From contig NZ_LMQC01000019.1 of NCBI RefSeq assembly GCF_001424485.1, positions 186,001-250,000 of the forward strand: DNA of 64,000 nt. The letters are read 5' to 3'. The position numbers and the translations under genes are program-made. How positions within the stretch are numbered: the stretch's first letter is position 1; every line of letters starts with the position of its first letter. This DNA comes from Modestobacter sp. Leaf380 (lineage in GTDB: Bacteria > Actinomycetota > Actinomycetes > Mycobacteriales > Geodermatophilaceae). Positions 15,266 through 24,067 of the stretch are shown here, piece by piece. The notes below the pieces were generated by a model. It worked only from the letters and a program-made list of their open reading frames with translations, had not been told where the DNA came from and made no database searches.

Positions 15266-16704
15266 TGATTTCGGCGGTTCTGACTCTCCTGCTCGGGGTG
15301 CTGGTCGTGGTGGCCATCACCGCGGTGACCGGCTACTTCGTGGCCCAGGAGTTCGCGTACATGAGCGTGGACCGCTCCCGCCTGGCGGCGCGGGCCGAGG
15401 CCGGGGACGCCGCGGCGAAGCGGGCCCTGACGGTCACCAAGCGGACCTCGTTCATGCTGTCGGGCGCCCAGCTGGGCATCACCGTGACCGGTCTGCTGGT
15501 CGGCTACGTCGCCGAACCCCTGATCGGGCAGAGCCTGGGCACGCTGCTGGGCGGGGTGGGTATCCCCACCGCCGTCGGCATCGGCGTGGGTGCGGTCGCG
15601 GCACTGTTGCTGTCCACCCTGGTGCAGATGCTGTTCGGCGAGCTGTTCCCCAAGAACCTCGCGATCGCCCGCCCGGAGCCGGTCTCCCGGTGGCTGGCCA
15701 CCTCCACGGTGCTGTACCTGAAGCTGTTCGGCTGGCTGATCTGGTTCTTCGACCAGTCCTCGAACCTGCTGCTGCGGGCCCTGAAGATCGAGCCGGTGCA
15801 CGACGTGGAGCACGCCGCCACCGCGCGGGACCTGGAGTCGATCGTGGAGGACTCCCGGGACAGCGGGGACCTGCCCGGTGAGCTGTCGGTGATGATCGAC
15901 CGGATCCTGGACTTCCCGCACCAGGACGTCGAGCACGCCATGATCCCCCGGCCCCGGGTGGACGTCGTCGCCGACACCGACACCCTGGGCGACCTGCGCG
16001 CCCAGATGGCCCACGGCCACTCGCGCTACCCGGTGCTGGCCGACCAGGGCGGGGACGTCGTCGGCGTCGTACACCTGGAGGACCTGCTCGCCACCGAACA
16101 CGGCGACGACGCACTGGTCACCACGATCACCCGCCCGGCACTCGTTGTCTCCCACCTGACCTCCCTGCCCGACCTCGTCCGCGAGCTGGCCGCGACGAAG
16201 AACCAGCTGGCGTGCGTGGTCGATGAGTACGGCGGGTTCGCCGGTGTCATCACCGTGGAAGACCTCGCCGAGGAGCTCGTCGGGGAGATCACCGACGAGC
16301 ACGACCCCGACGTCAGCCCCCAGTACGTGCCCGTGGAGGGCGACGGGGTGTGGGAGATGGCCGGTGACGTGCACGTCGACGAGGTCGAACGCGCCGTCGG
16401 GGTGGACCTGCCGACCGGTGACTACGAGACCGTGGCCGGCCTGGTGATCGCCGCCCACGGCGGACTGCCCGAGCAGGGCACCCGGCTGCGCATCGAGCTG
16501 CCCCCGGACCCCGCCGACCTCGTGCATGACGACAAACCGACCGTGCGCCACATCGACATCGAGGTTCTCGCCGTCGACCGGTACGTGCCCTCCCGGGTCC
16601 GCATCGAACTGCCCGACCCCCAGAAGACCACCGGGGACGGCGCGACCGATGCCACCGCCGATGGCGCGACCGAGCACACCCAGACCGTGGAGCAGGCCCG
16701 ATGA
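15265..16704 (+). CDS. CNNM/CorC-type membrane protein with CBS pair (hemolysin family)
   Basis: 479 residues. N-terminal DUF21/CNNM transmembrane domain (four segments within residues 1-175, with SGAQLGITVTGLLVGYVAEP and LFGELFPKNLAIA), two CBS motifs (about 215-340: MIPRPRVDVV, GHSRYPVL, VVDEYGGFAGVITVEDL) and a C-terminal CorC_HlyC domain (about 355-440). The family exports or regulates Mg2+/Co2+ and includes bacterial CorB/C proteins; the hemolysin name is historical. GTG 15265 overlaps a hairpin. It ends overlapping the next gene (16701), a two-subunit pair likely forming a heteromer. Confidence 0.9.
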   Translation: MISAVLTLLLGVLVVVAITAVTGYFVAQEFAYMSVDRSRLAARAEAGDAAAKRALTVTKRTSFMLSGAQLGITVTGLLVGYVAEPLIGQSLGTLLGGVGIPTAVGIGVGAVAALLLSTLVQMLFGELFPKNLAIARPEPVSRWLATSTVLYLKLFGWLIWFFDQSSNLLLRALKIEPVHDVEHAATARDLESIVEDSRDSGDLPGELSVMIDRILDFPHQDVEHAMIPRPRVDVVADTDTLGDLRAQMAHGHSRYPVLADQGGDVVGVVHLEDLLATEHGDDALVTTITRPALVVSHLTSLPDLVRELAATKNQLACVVDEYGGFAGVITVEDLAEELVGEITDEHDPDVSPQYVPVEGDGVWEMAGDVHVDEVERAVGVDLPTGDYETVAGLVIAAHGGLPEQGTRLRIELPPDPADLVHDDKPTVRHIDIEVLAVDRYVPSRVRIELPDPQKTTGDGATDATADGATEHTQTVEQAR

Positions 16705-17729
16705 GCAGTAGCGCGATCACCACCATCGGCCTCACGATCCTGTTCGTTGCCCTCAGCGCGTTCTTCGTGGCGGTGGAGTTCGCCGCGCTGGCCGCCAAGC
16801 GGCACCGCTTGGAGGAGGCCGCGCCGCGCAGTCGCAGCGCCCGAGCAGCATTGCGCAACTCCTCCGAGCTGACCCTGGTGCTCGCCGGCTCGCAGCTGGG
16901 CATCACCGCCTGCACCCTTGCCCTGGGCGCGATCAGCAAGCCCGCCGTGCACTACGCCCTGACCCCGGTCTTCGAGACCTGGGGCATCCCCGAGGTCGCC
17001 GCCGATGTCGCCGGGTTCGTGCTGGCGCTGTTGTTCATCACGTTCATCCACCTGGTGGTCGGGGAGATGGCCCCCAAGTCCTGGGCGATCGCTCACCCGG
17101 AGAAGTCCGCGACCCTGCTCGCCCCGCTGATGCGGGCGTTCATGGCCCTGTTCCGCCCGGTGCTGCGGCTGCTCAACGCCTCGGCCAACGCCATGCTCCG
17201 CAAGGTCGGGGTGACCCCGGTCGATGAGGTCGCCTCCGGACACAGCCCGGCCACCCTGCGGCACCTGGTCGAGCACTCGGTGAACGTCGGCGCCCTGGAC
17301 CCCGGGTTCTCCACCCAGATCTCCGGTGCACTGGCCATGCAGGACCTCACCGTCGCCGAGCTCGTGCGGCCCGGCGCGCAGGTCGCCTCCGTCCCGGCCG
17401 ACGCGACCGTCGGTGACGTGCGCGCGGCGACCCGGGCCACCGGACACCTGCGGATCCTCCTCGGCGACGCCGGGGCGTTGGGCACCGTCGTGCACGTCCG
17501 GGACACCCTGACGCTGCCCGATGACGCCCCGGCCGCCCCGGTCGGCCGACCGGTGTACGCGCTGGCTGCGGGTACGACGATGCACCTGGCGCTCAAGCAG
17601 ATGCGCGAGACCCGCAACCACCTCGCCGTCGTCACCGAGGACGACCGGGTCGTCGGGGTGGTCACCATGACCGACGTGCTGCGTCGGCTGTTCCCCCAGC
17701 CCGAACCGCAGCCCGAGCCGGTCGCCTGA
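16701..17729 (+). CDS. CNNM-type membrane protein with CBS pair, partner subunit
   Basis: 342 residues, ATG overlapping the upstream stop by four bases. DUF21 domain (residues 1-180; LAGSQLGITACTLALGAISKP, VVGEMAPKSWAIAHPEKSA) and two CBS motifs (about 205-335; LVRPGAQVASVP, NHLAVVTEDDRVVGVVTMTDVL). It lacks the CorC_HlyC C-terminal domain present in the first subunit. The same long-plus-short arrangement recurs at 48753-51175. Confidence 0.9.
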   Translation: MSSSAITTIGLTILFVALSAFFVAVEFAALAAKRHRLEEAAPRSRSARAALRNSSELTLVLAGSQLGITACTLALGAISKPAVHYALTPVFETWGIPEVAADVAGFVLALLFITFIHLVVGEMAPKSWAIAHPEKSATLLAPLMRAFMALFRPVLRLLNASANAMLRKVGVTPVDEVASGHSPATLRHLVEHSVNVGALDPGFSTQISGALAMQDLTVAELVRPGAQVASVPADATVGDVRAATRATGHLRILLGDAGALGTVVHVRDTLTLPDDAPAAPVGRPVYALAAGTTMHLALKQMRETRNHLAVVTEDDRVVGVVTMTDVLRRLFPQPEPQPEPVA

Positions 17730-17743
17730 GCCGGTCGCCTGAC

Positions 17744-17993
17744 GTGGGCGGCTCCCTGCAGGACTGGTGGCCCCGGGTGCCCGCGGAGACCCGGGCCTGG
17801 CTGGTCGAGCACAACGGGGAGCCGCTCCCGCCCCGACGTGGTCGCAGCCATCGTGGGTGCAGGTGGTCTCGTCACCACTGATGCATGGTGGGTGGGGTCG
17901 ACCGGCCCGACCGGGCTTGCCCTGTCCGACGCTGCGGTCGACTGGGTGGAGGCCATCGCCAACGGGGAGGACCCACCCGCTCCGAGCAGCTGA
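17744..17993 (+). pseudogene. Small hypothetical gene with a +1 frameshift
   Basis: From GTG 17744 the frame gives SLQDWWPRVPAETRAWLVEHNGEPLPP and then fails. Dropping one C from the run at 17831-17834 lets it continue as DVVAAIVGAGGLVTTDAWW, then LALSDAAVDWVEAIANGED and a stop at 17991-17993. The 250-bp span is one base longer than a multiple of three. The restored protein (about 82 aa) has the periodicity of a small helical protein, family unknown. Either a frameshift mutation or a sequencing error in a homopolymer. Confidence 0.6.
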
Positions 17994-18054
17994 GCGGGTT
18001 CGCCCTCGGCGGCCGTGGCCTCGGCGGCCTCGCCGAGGCCCCGGCTGAGTCGGA

Positions 18055-18657
18055 CTAGAAGTCCCCGAAGTCGCCTCCGCCGAAGTCGCCTCCACCGGAG
18101 AAGTCCCCGCCCTCACTGCCGGAGTCCATCCCCGGGTCCCCGCCGCCGTCGGCGTAGGACTCCTCACCGCCGAACTCACCGCTGTCCCCGGCGCCGGTGT
18201 CGAACAGCGCGTCGGCCACCGCGGTGCCGACGACGACCCCGGCGACCGTGCCCAGCAGGCTGGCCCCGAGCATCGACCCGAAGCCGGCCCCACCGCGGCC
18301 GCCCATCGGACCACCACCGGAGAAGGACCGCTCCAACGTGCCGGGCTGTCGCACCTCGGCGCGGGTCGCGGCCCGGGCGAGCTGCTGCGGGTCATCCCCG
18401 GTCGGGCGCTCGTGAGCGGGGACCGCGTCACCGAGCTGGGTCAGCACCTGCTGCCGCTGCTCGGGGGTGAGCTGGGCGAAGGCCTCGGCGTGCGCGGCCT
18501 CGACCTGGTCCGGGGGTGCTGTGCGCAGCAGGTAGCGGTAGCGCTCGACGGCCTGCTCATCGGTGCTGGGAGCCGGCCGCGGCGCAGCTGTCTGCTGCGC
18601 CGGGGCACTGGCGGTCGGCTGGGGGTCACGGCCCAGGAGCCGGTCAAGGAATCCCAT
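18055..18657 (-). CDS. Actinobacterial hypothetical protein with Gly/Asp/Phe repeat tail
   Basis: 200 residues. Starts MGFLDRLLGRDPQP, then a low-complexity Pro/Ala linker, a helical segment AVERYRYLLRTAPPDQVEAA with AFAQLTPEQRQQVLTQLG, a basic turn, a glycine-rich membrane-like helix (GFGSMLGASLLGTVAGVVVG), and an acidic tail ending in GDFGGG repeats. Relatives in actinobacteria are often mislabelled as cation-transporting ATPase; no ATPase motif is present. A peripheral membrane or scaffold role is speculative. Confidence 0.75.
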   Translation of the reverse strand: MGFLDRLLGRDPQPTASAPAQQTAAPRPAPSTDEQAVERYRYLLRTAPPDQVEAAHAEAFAQLTPEQRQQVLTQLGDAVPAHERPTGDDPQQLARAATRAEVRQPGTLERSFSGGGPMGGRGGAGFGSMLGASLLGTVAGVVVGTAVADALFDTGAGDSGEFGGEESYADGGGDPGMDSGSEGGDFSGGGDFGGGDFGDF

Positions 18658-18745
18658 GTCGTCCTCTCATCTGCCGCGTTGATCACTCCGGATGACACTT
18701 CCCGTCCCGCACTCTCCCGACACTCGGGTTCGCGCTGCGCCCCGG

Positions 18746-18922
18746 TCAGCGGGCTCCGACGCCAGCCAGCCCGTCGTCGTCATCGTCGTCCCGGCGGGAC
18801 CGCCCGTGCTGCGGCCGGTCGTCGGGGTCGGTCGCTTGGCGGTGGTCGTCCTGGGTTGGTGGGGCGTCGGCGACGCCGGTGCCGTACAGCCAGCGGGTGA
18901 GGCGGTCGCGGATGCTGCTCAT
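18746..18922 (-). CDS. Small charged hypothetical protein
   Basis: 58 residues from ATG 18922 with GGAG upstream. MSSIRDRLTRWLYGTG forms an amphipathic N-terminal helix; the rest is polar and ends in a run of six Asp (RRDDDDDDG). No family recognised; the N-terminal helix suggests membrane association. Confidence 0.5.
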   Translation of the reverse strand: MSSIRDRLTRWLYGTGVADAPPTQDDHRQATDPDDRPQHGRSRRDDDDDDGLAGVGAR

Positions 18923-19016
18923 GGCGGTCTCCGGGGTAGCTGCGGCCCGGCGAGGTGCCGGGTCGTGCACAGCCAACGCTCAGCCGCCGGACGCTGTCCC
19001 CCACACGCATGCTCTA

Positions 19017-19040
19017 CTATCCGCGAATGGATGCAGATAG
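19017..19040 (+). promoter_or_regulatory. SmtB/ArsR-type operator over the repressor start
   Basis: Arms CTATCCGC (19017-19024) and GCAGATAG (19033-19040) form an 8-bp inverted repeat with one mismatch and an 8-base centre. The start codon ATG 19027 lies inside. The size and position fit a SmtB/ZiaR-like metal-repressor site and predict autoregulation of the regulator-CDF operon. Confidence 0.55.
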
Positions 19041-19422
19041 CGGGGCAGGGCGACCGGTGTTGCCAGGCGAGCAGGTGGACTTGGCGGTCGAGGTGTTCCG
19101 GATGCTGTCCGATGCCACCCGGATCCAGCTGCTGTGGGCCCTCATCGACCGTGAGCTGTCGGTCAACGAGCTCGCCGCGCAGGTGGGCAAGACCCCCGCC
19201 TCGGTCTCCCAGCACCTGGCCAAGCTGCGGATGACCCGGCTCGTGCACACCCGGCGGGAGGGGACGTCGGTGTACTACCGGCTCGAGAACGACCACATCG
19301 CCCAGCTGGTCACCGACGCGGTCTACAACGCCGACCACGCCACCGCCGCCGTCCCCGACCACCACCGCCCCGACACCGGCCTCACCGCTCTCCCCACCCA
19401 CCGGGGCGAGGTCACCTCGTGA
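19027..19422 (+). CDS. ArsR/SmtB family metal-responsive repressor
   Basis: 131 residues. Winged HTH: VEVFRMLSDATRIQLLWAL, ELSVNELAAQVGKTPASVSQHLAKLRM, then wing VHTRREGTSVYYRLEN and helix 5 DHIAQLVTDAVYNADHATA. The helix-5 Asp/His positions (DHIAQLV..NADH) match the Zn-type alpha-5 site of SmtB/CzrA; no alpha-3 Cys pair is present, arguing against arsenic sensing. The tail is His-rich (DHHRPD). Its stop overlaps the CDF exporter start by four bases, so it almost certainly regulates Zn/Co efflux. Confidence 0.88.
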   Translation: MDADSGAGRPVLPGEQVDLAVEVFRMLSDATRIQLLWALIDRELSVNELAAQVGKTPASVSQHLAKLRMTRLVHTRREGTSVYYRLENDHIAQLVTDAVYNADHATAAVPDHHRPDTGLTALPTHRGEVTS

Positions 19423-20654
19423 GCACACCAAGCGAGTACCGCTACGACGGCGTCGAGGACCCCACAGGCCCCCCGGTCTCGAGACGACACGACCACGGGT
19501 CGCACGACCACCCCCACGACCGCTCTCACCAGGCAGCCGGGCACGAGGACTACGACCACCCTCACCCGCATGCCCCGGGGGCAGGCCACAGCCAGGACGA
19601 CCCGCGCAGCGGCGGCGACCACGACCACCCGCACCACGGTGGCGCCGACGACCACGGGCACGACCACCCCACCGGCCTCAAGGGCTTCGTGCTCGGCATC
19701 GTCCGACCACACAGCCACGACTCCGCCGACTCCATCGACACCGCCCTGGAGTCCAGCGCCGAGGGCATCCGCGCGCTCAAGATCAGCCTCGTCGTGCTCC
19801 TACTGACCGCCGTCGCCCAGGCCGTGGTCGTCTGGTTCACCGGATCCATCGCCCTGCTCGCCGACACCGTGCACAACTTCTCCGACGCACTGACCGCCGT
19901 CCCGCTGTGGATCGCGTTCGTGCTCGGCCGCCGCGCCGCCTCCCGCCGTTACACCTACGGCTACGACCGGGCCGAGGACCTCGCCGGGGTCTTCATCGTC
20001 GCGATGATCGCCCTGTCCGCCGTGCTGGCCGGCTACGAATCCATCCGCCGCCTGCTGGACCCCCAACCCATCACGAACGTCGGGGTCGTCATCGCCGCAG
20101 GCCTCATCGGCGCCGCCGGCAACGAGCTCGTAGCCCTCTACCGGATCCGCGTCGGGCGCCGGATCGGCTCCGCGGCACTGGTGGCCGACGGCCTGCACGC
20201 CCGCACCGACGGCCTCACCTCCCTCGCCGTCGTCGTCGGCGCGCTGGGGGTGCTGGCCGGGTTCCCGCTCGCCGACCCCCTGGTCGGGCTCGCCATCACC
20301 GTGGCCATCCTGCTGGTGCTCAAGAGCGCAGCACGCGACGTCTACCGGCGCCTCATGGACGCCGTCGAACCCGAAGTCCTCGACACCGCCGAAGCCACCA
20401 TCCGCGCGACCCCCGGAGTCCTGGACGTCGAACGGCTCCGGGTGCGCTGGACCGGCCACCGCATCCGCGCCGAGGTCGCCGTCACCGTCGACCATGCCCT
20501 CACCGTCAGCGCCGGCCACGACATCGCCGTCGACGTCCACCACCGACTGCTTCACGACGTCCCCAAGCTCGTCGACGCCACCGTCCACATCAGCCCAGCC
20601 ACCGCAGATCACGACCCGCACCACGCCCTCGCCCACCACCACAGCGGCACCTAA
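19419..20654 (+). CDS. Cation diffusion facilitator (CzcD/ZitB-like) metal exporter
   Basis: 411 residues. A very His-rich cytosolic N-terminus (residues about 20-110, many HDHxH clusters) precedes six transmembrane segments (about 118-315) and a C-terminal metallochaperone-like domain (320-395). Transport-site residues show as ALLADTVHNFSDAL (H-x3-D) and LVADGLHARTDGLTS (H-x3-D), which favours Zn2+ (with Co2+/Cd2+ possible). A second His cluster closes the protein. GTG start overlaps arsR-type repressor. It exports metal by H+ antiport. Confidence 0.92.
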   Translation: MSTPSEYRYDGVEDPTGPPVSRRHDHGSHDHPHDRSHQAAGHEDYDHPHPHAPGAGHSQDDPRSGGDHDHPHHGGADDHGHDHPTGLKGFVLGIVRPHSHDSADSIDTALESSAEGIRALKISLVVLLLTAVAQAVVVWFTGSIALLADTVHNFSDALTAVPLWIAFVLGRRAASRRYTYGYDRAEDLAGVFIVAMIALSAVLAGYESIRRLLDPQPITNVGVVIAAGLIGAAGNELVALYRIRVGRRIGSAALVADGLHARTDGLTSLAVVVGALGVLAGFPLADPLVGLAITVAILLVLKSAARDVYRRLMDAVEPEVLDTAEATIRATPGVLDVERLRVRWTGHRIRAEVAVTVDHALTVSAGHDIAVDVHHRLLHDVPKLVDATVHISPATADHDPHHALAHHHSGT

Positions 20655-21213
20655 AAGACGCCAGTGACCCCCGTCGAACTTTCAGAACGACTTGTGGGCC
20701 GGAATCCGTAGAACCGGATACCGGGGTTTGTGGGCTGCTCTCATCAGCAGCTTGCGTCCACGGCACCACTAGATGGCGGGGCTACTACCTCGTGGGGCAC
20801 GTCCAGGTCGTAGAGGCCGCTGTGCCATCGCGGGGTGTGGTCACAACCACCGTGAGGGCCGGTGGTCCGTCGGCCCCACCGGTGGGCTGTCCACCCAGCC
20901 CACCCACGGTCCGATCGTGGCCAGCGAGGCCCGCCCCTCAAGGAGACGAACTCCTCGACCACGACGAGTCGGCCTCCACCGGGTCCGCTAGGGCTCAAGA
21001 TCGACGCGGTGCGGTCCGTCATCACCGCGACGGTGGCCGAGACCACGGGTACCAGGACGCCCTGACCGTGAGGGTCACCCGCAGGTCATGCCGCCGAGGT
21101 ACTTCCACCCCTTCGAACGCGGCGGCCGACCCTCGCCGCCGTTCTCTGCAGAAGACGGGAGCTGCGCCTGCGCATTGGACGGTCTTCAGTGGTGGCCGAC
21201 GGAGATGGCTCGG
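20655..21213. other. Intergenic region, no supported gene
   Basis: About 560 bp of reduced G+C between the CDF and SUKH genes. Open frames here lack ribosome-binding sites and domain patterns. It holds the second 33-bp repeat at 20703-20735 and small GC hairpins near 20860-20900. Probably a scar of past recombination. Confidence 0.5.
20703..20735 (+). repeat. 33-bp direct repeat, right copy
   Basis: Matches 14289-14321 at 27 of 33 bases, same orientation, 49 bases after the CDF stop. Confidence 0.55.
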
Positions 21214-21861
21214 TCAGCCGGCAGCCGCGATGTGGCGCACGTCGTCCGCGGTCAACCGTGCCTCGTACGGGTCGCTCATCGAGCTTGGGATCGTCGGGCT
21301 CGCCCAGTCCATGATCTGAACCCAGGTCTCGTCATCGGGGTCGTCAGACCGCAGGTGGTCGGGAAGTTCGAGGGCGTCGAGGCCAGCGGTCGCCATCTCC
21401 CGGTCAGGTAGGAGCAGGTAGTAGGCGGTCCACGCTCGAAGGAACGCATTGAGGTCTTCCCCGACGATGCTCATGCAGCCGGGCTCGAAGATCGCACCGA
21501 TTCTCACGACGATCGGCCGTGTCGGGGAGGCCGGTAACCACAGTCCCACCGGGTCTCCGCCCCCGTCGCTCCCGAACAACACCAGCTCGTCTGGGACCGG
21601 CCAGTCCCATTCGCGATGCGCTCCCGATGCCTGAGCGACGCTGAGCTCACCGCCGGTCTGCAACGGCAGCAGGACGCAATCGCCCCCGAGCCAGGAACCG
21701 CCGTCGTGTCGCTGGTACAGCTCTCGGAACGCGTCCGGCAGGGGGCGCCCGATCGACTGCTCGACGGAATCCAACTCGTCGGGTGACGCGGGCGGCCGAG
21801 GCTCGTGGAGCCACCCGGTCGCCATCCAGGCCCGCCAGACGCGGTCGTCGAGGTGGGACAT
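21214..21861 (-). CDS. SMI1/KNR4 (SUKH) family protein
   Basis: 215 residues. SUKH core: PASPDELDSVEQSIGRPLPDAF, RELYQRHDGGSWLGGDCVLLPL, then a beta-rich body with VLFGSDGGGDPVGLWLP and VVRIGAIFEPG. The E-x-x-I-G-x-x-LP-x-x-[FY]-x-x-x-Y-x-x-x-[DN]-G pattern is diagnostic. SUKH proteins are commonly immunity partners of polymorphic toxins, but no toxin gene adjoins it, so it may be an orphan immunity gene or have another protein-binding role. Confidence 0.85.
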   Translation of the reverse strand: MSHLDDRVWRAWMATGWLHEPRPPASPDELDSVEQSIGRPLPDAFRELYQRHDGGSWLGGDCVLLPLQTGGELSVAQASGAHREWDWPVPDELVLFGSDGGGDPVGLWLPASPTRPIVVRIGAIFEPGCMSIVGEDLNAFLRAWTAYYLLLPDREMATAGLDALELPDHLRSDDPDDETWVQIMDWASPTIPSSMSDPYEARLTADDVRHIAAAG

Positions 21862-22453
21862 GCTGGGACCCTAGGCCGACGCGACCCCGCTCGCGCGCGA
21901 GCCATCACGTCGCCACGGGCTACATGAGCGACGCCTTCCGGAACCCGCGCAGAAGCCGTTCCAGTTTCGAACCAGGTTCTGAGCCGGGTTCATCAGGACC
22001 GCACATGGGGTTGGTGAACTGACCGGGGCCACGTGGTCAGCCGCGGCCGCTGCCTGGAGAGGCGGCGGCCGCTACTCCACGAGCGTCCCGCACGCCGCCC
22101 CCGGGCAGCAGCGCTGCAGGTCCAGGTCACGTCGGTGTCACCCGGGGCCAGGGAGCACCCGGTGTGCCAGAACGCGTCGTCGGTGTCACCCCAGGGCAGT
22201 TGGCCCAGAGCAGCGCCGCGATCGGGCCAGCAGGAGCAGGGCGGCCCCACCCACGCCGGCCTGCAGGCGGCGGTGCAGCGGCGCCAGGCGCTCCGGCTTC
22301 CCAGCGGACCGTGGTCCTTCGTCGGGCACGGTCACAATCGATCTGCAGATGGCATCTGCCGCCCCGTCCAGGCCGGCGCCGGGTGGTGGGGCTCGACACG
22401 GGGCCAACGCAGACCTGGTCCGGCCCCCGGGCCTGCTCGCCTGCCGTGGGGGG
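21862..22453. other. Intergenic region, no supported gene
   Basis: About 590 bp with several antisense open frames but none with a credible start or domain. One minus-strand stretch (about 22060-22230) has locally protein-like text (GDTDDAFWHTGCSLAPGDTD) and may be decayed coding sequence. Nothing else recognised. Confidence 0.4.
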
Positions 22454-23488
22454 TCAGGGGCGGATGAGGACCTTCAGGGCCTGCCGGTCGTCCATGAGGC
22501 GGTAGGCCTCGGCGATGTCGGCCAGCGGCATCTCCCGGTCGAAGACCCGGCCGGGCTCGATGGTGCCGTCCAGCACCTGGGGCAGCACGGTCTCCAGGTA
22601 GGCGCGCACGGTGGCCGGCCCGCCGGTGAGGGTGGCGTTCTTGCCGAACAGGCTCATGAAGCCGACGGGGGCGTCCTCGTACTGAGGGACGCCGACCCGG
22701 CTGATGGTGCCGCCGGGACGGACGACGCCGTAGGCCTGCTCGTAGGCCGGCATGTGGCCCACGGCTTCGAGGACGACGTGGGAACCCTCACCGCCGGTGA
22801 TCTCCATGACCTCGGCGATGCCCTGCTCCCCGCGGGCCGCGACGACGTGGGTGGCGCCGAACTCCCGGCCCAGGTCGGTGCGGTCGGTGTGCCGGCCCAT
22901 CAGGACGATCGTCTCGGCGCCCAGCTGGGCCGAGGCGAGGACCGCGGACAGGCCGACGGCGCCGTCCCCGATGACGGTGACCGTCTTGCCCGGTCCCACG
23001 CCACCCTGCCGGGCCGCGTGGTAGCCGGTCAGGTAGACGTCGGACAGGGTCAGCAGCGAGGGCATCAGGGACTCGTCGGTGCCGGCCGGGATGACGACGG
23101 CGGTGCCGTCGGCCTGCGGCACGAGCAGCTTCTCGGCCTGCGTGGCCGAGGGGGCGCCGTCGAAGAAGCCCCCGTGCACGCAGGAGGTGGTGATGCCGTC
23201 CCGGCAGAACGCGCAGGTGTTGTCCGACCAGGCGAAGGGCACGATGACCGTGTCCCCCACGGACAACCGGGTGACCGCGGAGCCGATCTCCTCGACGACG
23301 CCGATGGCCTCGTGACCCATCCGGCGACCGCCCGGGGTGTCCTCCAGGTCGTGGTAGGGGTGCAGGTCCGAGCCGCAGACGCAGGCGAAGGTGACCCGGA
23401 CGAGGGCGTCGGTGGGGGCGGTGAGAACCGGGTCGGGGACCTCCTCGACCCGGACGTCGCCGGCGGCGTACATGACGGTGGCGCGCAT
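22454..23488 (-). CDS. Zinc-dependent medium-chain alcohol dehydrogenase
   Basis: 344 residues. GroES-like N-terminal domain with catalytic-zinc ligands Cys in CVCGSDLHPY (about 38) and His-Glu in GHEAIGVVEEIG (about 59-60). The structural-zinc loop is TCAFCRDGITTSC, with three of the usual four Cys. Rossmann fold GDGAVGLSAVLASAQLGA binds NAD(P), and MGRHTDR suggests the cofactor-selecting turn. Substrate unknown. It is the last gene of a minus-strand pair with a cupin 40 bp upstream. Confidence 0.9.
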   Translation of the reverse strand: MRATVMYAAGDVRVEEVPDPVLTAPTDALVRVTFACVCGSDLHPYHDLEDTPGGRRMGHEAIGVVEEIGSAVTRLSVGDTVIVPFAWSDNTCAFCRDGITTSCVHGGFFDGAPSATQAEKLLVPQADGTAVVIPAGTDESLMPSLLTLSDVYLTGYHAARQGGVGPGKTVTVIGDGAVGLSAVLASAQLGAETIVLMGRHTDRTDLGREFGATHVVAARGEQGIAEVMEITGGEGSHVVLEAVGHMPAYEQAYGVVRPGGTISRVGVPQYEDAPVGFMSLFGKNATLTGGPATVRAYLETVLPQVLDGTIEPGRVFDREMPLADIAEAYRLMDDRQALKVLIRP

Positions 23489-23528
23489 GGTGGTCTGCTC
23501 TCTCTCGATGGGTGTGCCGGTGCCCGGC

Positions 23529-23915
23529 TCAGGCCGGGTAGCTGTACTCGTCGTCGGTGACGTGATCGCCCCAGGCGGTCTCGTCGCCCTCCCACAGCGC
23601 CTGGTGCGCCATGGCGTGGTCGGGGGCCGCGCCGTGCCAGTGCTCCTCGCCCGGCGGGGTCCACACGACGTCCCCGGGGCGGATCACCGTCACCTCACCG
23701 CCGCGGGACTGCACCAGGCCGACGCCGTCGGTGACGATGAGGACCTGTCCGCGGGGGTGTGAGTGCCACGCGGTGCGGGCGCAGGGCGTGAAGCGGACCA
23801 GGTTCATGCGGACGGCCGAGGGTTCGGGGTTGCGGACGACGACGTCCATGTGGACGTCACCGGTGAACCACTCGGCGGGGCCCTCGGCGGTCGGCTGGGG
23901 GCGGGAGAGTTCCAT
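23529..23915 (-). CDS. Cupin domain protein
   Basis: 128 residues. Single cupin barrel: motif 1 TAWHSHPRGQVLIVTDGVG (G-x5-H-x-H-x-x-x-E variant with no Glu) and motif 2 VIRPGDVVWTPPGEEHWHGA. Metal ligands His/His in WHSH and His in EEHWH are present. Sits 40 bp upstream of the alcohol dehydrogenase on the same strand, a pairing seen in quinone- and aldehyde-related clusters. Function not assigned. Confidence 0.87.
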   Translation of the reverse strand: MELSRPQPTAEGPAEWFTGDVHMDVVVRNPEPSAVRMNLVRFTPCARTAWHSHPRGQVLIVTDGVGLVQSRGGEVTVIRPGDVVWTPPGEEHWHGAAPDHAMAHQALWEGDETAWGDHVTDDEYSYPA

Positions 23916-24067
23916 GGGGGTGCTCCTGGTGGGGTGGGTGGGAGACGGTGCCCGGGAGGCGGCCGCGAACCCGCTCGACCGCCCGCGGACTCCACGTCAT
24001 GGCGCGCGGCAGACCTGGTCAGGGCCACAGAGGGGGGCGCTCGTCCCCCCTTCAGCACTCCCTCTGA

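Noticed and set aside
20655-22453. tRNA genes as integration sites near the 33-bp repeat and in long gaps
   Set aside because: No cloverleaf or T-loop sequence was recognised by eye; a tRNAscan run would settle it.
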